DNA of 64,000 nucleotides from contig NC_003228.3 of the NCBI RefSeq assembly GCF_000025985.1, forward strand, positions 3,658,001-3,722,000. The letters run 5' to 3'. Position 1 is the stretch's first letter; the number at the start of each line of letters is the position of its first letter. Positions 60,525 through 64,000 of this stretch are shown here, one piece after another. The notes beneath the pieces were generated by a model that saw only the letters and a program-made list of their open reading frames with translations, ran no database searches and was not told the origin of the DNA. The position numbers were made by a program, and so were the translations under genes. Origin of the DNA: Bacteroides fragilis NCTC 9343. Lineage in GTDB: Bacteria > Bacteroidota > Bacteroidia > Bacteroidales > Bacteroidaceae.

Positions 60525-63248
60525 TTATAATCCGCTTCTCTTCAGGAACTCCGTCGGACTTTCACCGAACTGCTCCTTGTAACACTTCGCAAAGTACGAA
60601 GGAGATGTGAATCCCACTTCATATCCGACCTCCGCTATCGTCATATCCGAAGAAGCCAACAGAGATGCCGCCTTTTTAAGACGTGCCATGCGGAGCAACT
60701 CATTGGGAGCGTAGTTCGTGAGCGACTTGATCTTCCGATAAAGCTGAACCCGGCTCAACCCCATCTCCTTGCCCAGATCTTCCACATTAAGTTCCGAATC
60801 ACCCATCTTCACCTCGATCAGCGACTTGAACCTCTCCACAAAATCTTTATCCATATCGCAAATGTCTTCTTTCGCCAGCGTCTGCCGGTCGCCAAAGAAC
60901 TGCTTCATACGCTGCCTCGATTCAATCAGATTTCGGATACGGGTCAACAAGAGTTGCGAACTGAACGGTTTTGAGATGTATGAATCGGCTCCTCCCGCAT
61001 ATCCCTGGATGCGTTGCTCATCGAGCGAACAGGCCGTAAGCAGGATAACGGGAATATGGCAGGTTTGCAGTTCTCCCTTCAGCCTCCGACAACACTCTAT
61101 GCCATCGATCCCCGGCATCATCACATCCGAAATAATCACATCGGGGACGTACTTCATCGCTTTACGGATTCCTTCGGTACCATCCGCAGCTTCAATAATC
61201 GAATACTCCGAATTGAGCAACGTATGCACATAAGCACGGATGTCGGCATTATCGTCGATCACAAGGACAGAAGGTTTGGACGGATCATTCAGGTTTTCCG
61301 CTTCATCCTCGCAGAGCAGGCTGTCCACCCGGTCCGGAGCAGACTCCTCCATCGGAGCAGTCACCACACAAGCCCCCTCTTCACAAGTCCGCACCGGCAG
61401 ATCGACAGTAAAGACAGTTCCCAACCGTTCGTCACTCTCCACACTAATACTTCCGCCATGTATCTCGACAAATGCTTTCACCAATGCCAACCCGATGCCG
61501 GAACCGGTATGATGCCTGTCGATTTTATAGAACCGATCGAAAATGCTGCGAATGTGTTCAGCCGAAATCAGGCTGCCGGTATTGGCCACCGTGAAACGGA
61601 AGAAAGGCGCGCCGTCCTTCTGCAGAGCCGCAAGACGGACAGTGACCTTTCCATTCTCCGGAGTGAATTTAAAGGCATTTGCCAACAAATTGAAGTAAAT
61701 GCGTTCCAGCTTCTCCGCATCTGCCTGTGTGTGATAATCCGTATCGGGCATACTGTCGAAAGAGAAGTGGATATGTTTCCGCCGGGCAGCCGCCTGAAAC
61801 GAATCATTCCACTCTACAAAGCATTGCAACAGGTCGAGCGGAACCGGTGTAAACTCCATTTTTCCGGTCTCGTATCTGCGAAAATCAAGTATTTGATTGA
61901 CCAGACGCAATAGGATCTGCACATTGCGTTGCACCAGCAACAACATTCTACGCCGGTCACCTTCCAGCGACGGATCTGCCAGTAGCTGTTCCACAGGATC
62001 GGCAACCAAAGTGAGAGGAGTACGGAAATCATGTGAAATGTTGGTGAAGAAAACCAGTTTGGCATGGGTAGCCTCTTCCAACTGATGGGAAAGTTCGATC
62101 AACTGATCTCTTTGCTCTTCCAACTGCTCCTTTTGCCGTGACAGCTCCCGGTTCAGGCGATTCTTGGAACGAAGCGATTTATATACTACAATCAGCAACC
62201 CGACGATCAACAGCAGGATGATCAGGCCTCCGTACAACACTATCCGTTGCGTAGCCACCCTCGAGAGATATATCCCCACACGGTCGTTCAGTGTCTCGAT
62301 CTTTCCATCCAGCTCACCGATATGGTTTGTCTGCAACTCCATCACATGCGCGTTTACCGCATCGACTACAGCCGTCTTCAACTTCGTTTCCCGTTCAAAA
62401 GGTTTCTTTTCGAGAATATCCATTGCCAGTTGCACCACTTTATCCCCTTCGGTGGGATAGATAAAGGTGGCATCCAGTACGCTGTCGAGCACCAGTTCCA
62501 CTCCATTCCCCTTACCCGGCAGGGCATCGATGCCCACAAAAATCATCTCCTTCTCCCGTCCTCGACGACCGGCAGCCCGAAAAGCCCCTGCAGCCATACG
62601 GTCATTCATTCCATATACGGCATCGATCTCCGGAAAACGTTGCAAAAGGGAGTCCATCTTTGCCTCGGCAGGTTGTTGCAGCCATCCTGCATCTTCGCTG
62701 GCAAGCAAGGTCATGTCCGGATATTGGCTGATGGCACTCATAAACCCCTGATGGCGCTCGATAGCGGGAGTAGAACCGACAAGTCCGCTCAGTTCGACTA
62801 CTTTTCCGCGCCCTTTCAGGCGATGGGCTATGTAATTGCCGACGGCTTTGCCCAACTCATAATTGTCGGCTCCGATGTATGCGGTATATTTATCGGAAAG
62901 TATTCTGCGGTCTACCATAATCACCGGTATTCCTTTATCGAAAGCCTCCTCGACAACCGGAGTAAGAGCCATTCCTTCATTGGCTGCTACAATCAGCAGG
63001 TCAACCTTCTGCCGGATGAAGTATCGTATGTCTTCTATCTGACGCCGGCTGTCGTCATGCGCCGTACGTGTCTCTACTTTGACTCCTCCGTAGAACAAAG
63101 CTTCCCGCTGTATCTCGTCATTCATCTTGTGACGCCAGGTGTCGTCACTGCATTGTGACACACCGATGGTATATCGGGGAGCATCCGGACTGCACGAGAC
63201 AAGCAGTCCCGACAGCATCAGTCCGAGTAAGAAAAGTATACGGTTCAT
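60525..63248 (-). CDS. HTCS regulator with periplasmic-binding-protein sensor (fructose-type)
   Basis: The 907-residue protein starts with a lipobox (LLVSC) and a periplasmic-binding domain of the LacI/ribose-binding type (about 25-300; RYTIGVSQCSDDTWRHKMNDE, VMVDRRILSDKYTAYIGADN). A TM helix lies at about 338-360, with a coiled coil behind it. The kinase has H406 in NISHDFRTPLTL, with GSGIGLALVKAFVEIHGG. The receiver has D708 in VIISDVMMPGIDG, and an AraC HTH ends the protein (about 810-905). This is the same layout as the fructose-sensing B. thetaiotaomicron regulator BT1754. A fructokinase gene lies just upstream in the same direction, supporting fructose or fructan control. Confidence 0.94.
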   Translation of the reverse strand: MNRILFLLGLMLSGLLVSCSPDAPRYTIGVSQCSDDTWRHKMNDEIQREALFYGGVKVETRTAHDDSRRQIEDIRYFIRQKVDLLIVAANEGMALTPVVEEAFDKGIPVIMVDRRILSDKYTAYIGADNYELGKAVGNYIAHRLKGRGKVVELSGLVGSTPAIERHQGFMSAISQYPDMTLLASEDAGWLQQPAEAKMDSLLQRFPEIDAVYGMNDRMAAGAFRAAGRRGREKEMIFVGIDALPGKGNGVELVLDSVLDATFIYPTEGDKVVQLAMDILEKKPFERETKLKTAVVDAVNAHVMELQTNHIGELDGKIETLNDRVGIYLSRVATQRIVLYGGLIILLLIVGLLIVVYKSLRSKNRLNRELSRQKEQLEEQRDQLIELSHQLEEATHAKLVFFTNISHDFRTPLTLVADPVEQLLADPSLEGDRRRMLLLVQRNVQILLRLVNQILDFRRYETGKMEFTPVPLDLLQCFVEWNDSFQAAARRKHIHFSFDSMPDTDYHTQADAEKLERIYFNLLANAFKFTPENGKVTVRLAALQKDGAPFFRFTVANTGSLISAEHIRSIFDRFYKIDRHHTGSGIGLALVKAFVEIHGGSISVESDERLGTVFTVDLPVRTCEEGACVVTAPMEESAPDRVDSLLCEDEAENLNDPSKPSVLVIDDNADIRAYVHTLLNSEYSIIEAADGTEGIRKAMKYVPDVIISDVMMPGIDGIECCRRLKGELQTCHIPVILLTACSLDEQRIQGYAGGADSYISKPFSSQLLLTRIRNLIESRQRMKQFFGDRQTLAKEDICDMDKDFVERFKSLIEVKMGDSELNVEDLGKEMGLSRVQLYRKIKSLTNYAPNELLRMARLKKAASLLASSDMTIAEVGYEVGFTSPSYFAKCYKEQFGESPTEFLKRSGL

Positions 63249-63278
63249 GGTCGGTTATTACATAAAAGGTTCCGGAGG

Positions 63279-63286
63279 CAAATATA
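63279..63286 (-). promoter_or_regulatory. HTCS promoter -7 element
   Basis: CAAATATA on the plus strand reads TATATTTG on the coding strand, 31 bp before the HTCS ATG. Confidence 0.5.
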
Positions 63287-63315
63287 ACAATTTCCCTCCG
63301 GAATCTCCCACCTGC

Positions 63316-63394
63316 TTGGTTTAAAACCAAAGTCTCGTTGGTTTAAAAAAAGGTGAGTTATGAAACACTCTCCTGATTTTAAACCAAACGGAAC
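63316..63394. repeat. TTTAAA-centred palindromic repeats upstream of HTCS
   Basis: TTGGTTTAAAACCAA (63316-63330) is a complete palindrome. Further copies are CGTTGGTTTAAAAAAA (from 63335) and CCTGATTTTAAACCAA (63372-63387). The last is identical over 16 bp to a sequence at 18576-18591. Confidence 0.65.
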
Positions 63395-63434
63395 TTTCTA
63401 TTAACCAATCAATAACCCTATATAAACCAACACA

Positions 63435-64000
63435 TTAGTCATTCAAACGATTCCTCAAAGCCTCCGGAAGTACGGGCATCGCTCCACTTTGGGTACATAC
63501 GTAAGCAGATACCTCTACCGCCAGCCGATGTGCCTCAGGGATACTCTTTCCTTTTAAAACAGATGAACAAAAAGCCGCTGTAAACGAATCACCCGCCCCC
63601 ACAGTATCGGCAACCGGAACTTTCGGTGTCTCCTGGAAAGAGACCGTACCGGGAGTGAATACATAACTTCCGTTCGTTCCGCAAGTCAGGATCAGCATCT
63701 TCAGGTTGTACTTGGCCAGCAGAATCCAACATTTATCCTGCAGGTCAATGCCGGGATAACCGAACATGCGGCTGATAATGATCAATTCCTCATCATTAAT
63801 CTTCAGCACATTGCACTTCCGGAAAGATTCACGCAAGACCTCCTTGGTGTAGAAGTTCTGACGAAGGTTGATATCGAATATTTTCAACTGTCCTTCCATG
63901 TCGGGCATGGTGTCTAGGAAGCGGTTGATAGTGGCACGGCTCACCTCGTCGCGCTGTGCCAACGAGCCGAAACAGACAGCACGTGTACTCAAAGCCAGAC
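63435..64000 (-). CDS. PfkB-family carbohydrate kinase, fructokinase-like (5' end outside window)
   Basis: The frame stays open to the window edge on the minus strand; the codons before position 63992 read LAL, in line with family members, so the TTG there is not the start. The visible 188 residues contain RAVCFGSLAQRDEVSR, LKIFDINLRQNFYTKEVL and the catalytic anion-hole signature VADTVGAGDSFTAAFCSSVLKGKS, with the catalytic Asp in GAGDS. PfkB kinases phosphorylate free sugars; the FDINLRQNFY block suits fructokinase. It lies upstream of a fructose-type HTCS gene, as in fructan loci of other Bacteroides. Confidence 0.85.
   Translation of the reverse strand, partial: LALSTRAVCFGSLAQRDEVSRATINRFLDTMPDMEGQLKIFDINLRQNFYTKEVLRESFRKCNVLKINDEELIIISRMFGYPGIDLQDKCWILLAKYNLKMLILTCGTNGSYVFTPGTVSFQETPKVPVADTVGAGDSFTAAFCSSVLKGKSIPEAHRLAVEVSAYVCTQSGAMPVLPEALRNRLND

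Overview
The window reads as a chromosomal segment of a Bacteroides species, most probably of the B. fragilis group. Evidence: about a dozen genes are preceded by the Bacteroidales -7 element TAnnTTTG, in several cases with TTTG 18-20 bp upstream. There are SusC/SusD-type outer-membrane glycan genes, two hybrid two-component (HTCS) regulators with AraC output domains, BACON-domain and acidic-tailed surface lipoproteins, a one-piece pyruvate:ferredoxin oxidoreductase and a zinc-free ribosomal protein L31. I see no phage, plasmid, insertion sequence, CRISPR array, tRNA or rRNA.

Layout. 1-6.5 kb: end of an MFS exporter, class II aldolase, a secreted endonuclease/exonuclease/phosphatase protein, rpmE2, a TlpA-like thioredoxin behind a BlaI-box-like palindrome, and an M48-like lipoprotein whose first zinc ligand is replaced. 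6.5-21.1 kb: a complete maltodextrin locus. SusC, SusD, a SusE/F-like binder and a GH13 amylase run leftward; a LacI regulator, a sugar MFS permease and a GH65 maltose phosphorylase run rightward. A LacI-type operator lies in the divergent intergenic region. 21.4-27.0 kb: a tripartite RND efflux operon. 27.2-32.4 kb: LruC surface lipoprotein and purL. 32.6-37.7 kb: an HTCS followed closely by two half-size chromate transporters. 37.9-46.5 kb: two GHL10 paralogues flanking uvrA and a leftward cstA - small membrane protein - beta-barrel operon. 46.6-50.0 kb: an orphan sensor kinase convergent, 4 bp apart, with an uncharacterised ATP-grasp-like gene. 50.0-50.8 kb: a gap carrying a 22-bp tandem repeat. 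50.8-56.1 kb: AAA ATPase, SHOCT/DUF4870 protein, nifJ. 56.3-59.8 kb: GNAT and a glycine-betaine-type ABC transporter. 60.1-64 kb: MGMT-like protein, a periplasmic-binding-type HTCS and the end of a fructokinase, probably the edge of a fructan locus.

How the genes fit together. The maltodextrin locus forms a path from surface capture (SusD, SusE/F-like) and hydrolysis (GH13) through SusC, then the MFS permease, to phosphorolysis by GH65. Aldolase, CstA, nifJ and fructokinase are central carbon genes but are not linked to it in one operon.

The most notable non-genic structure is a family of seven long imperfect palindromes (arms like CACCACAGATTACACGGATT). Five end 15-30 bp before a start codon and two lie between convergent genes. 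Other signals without a ready explanation are paired TTTAAA-centred palindromes at 18.5 and 63.3 kb, a terminator-like hairpin inside the maltodextrin operon, and the 22-bp tandem repeat.
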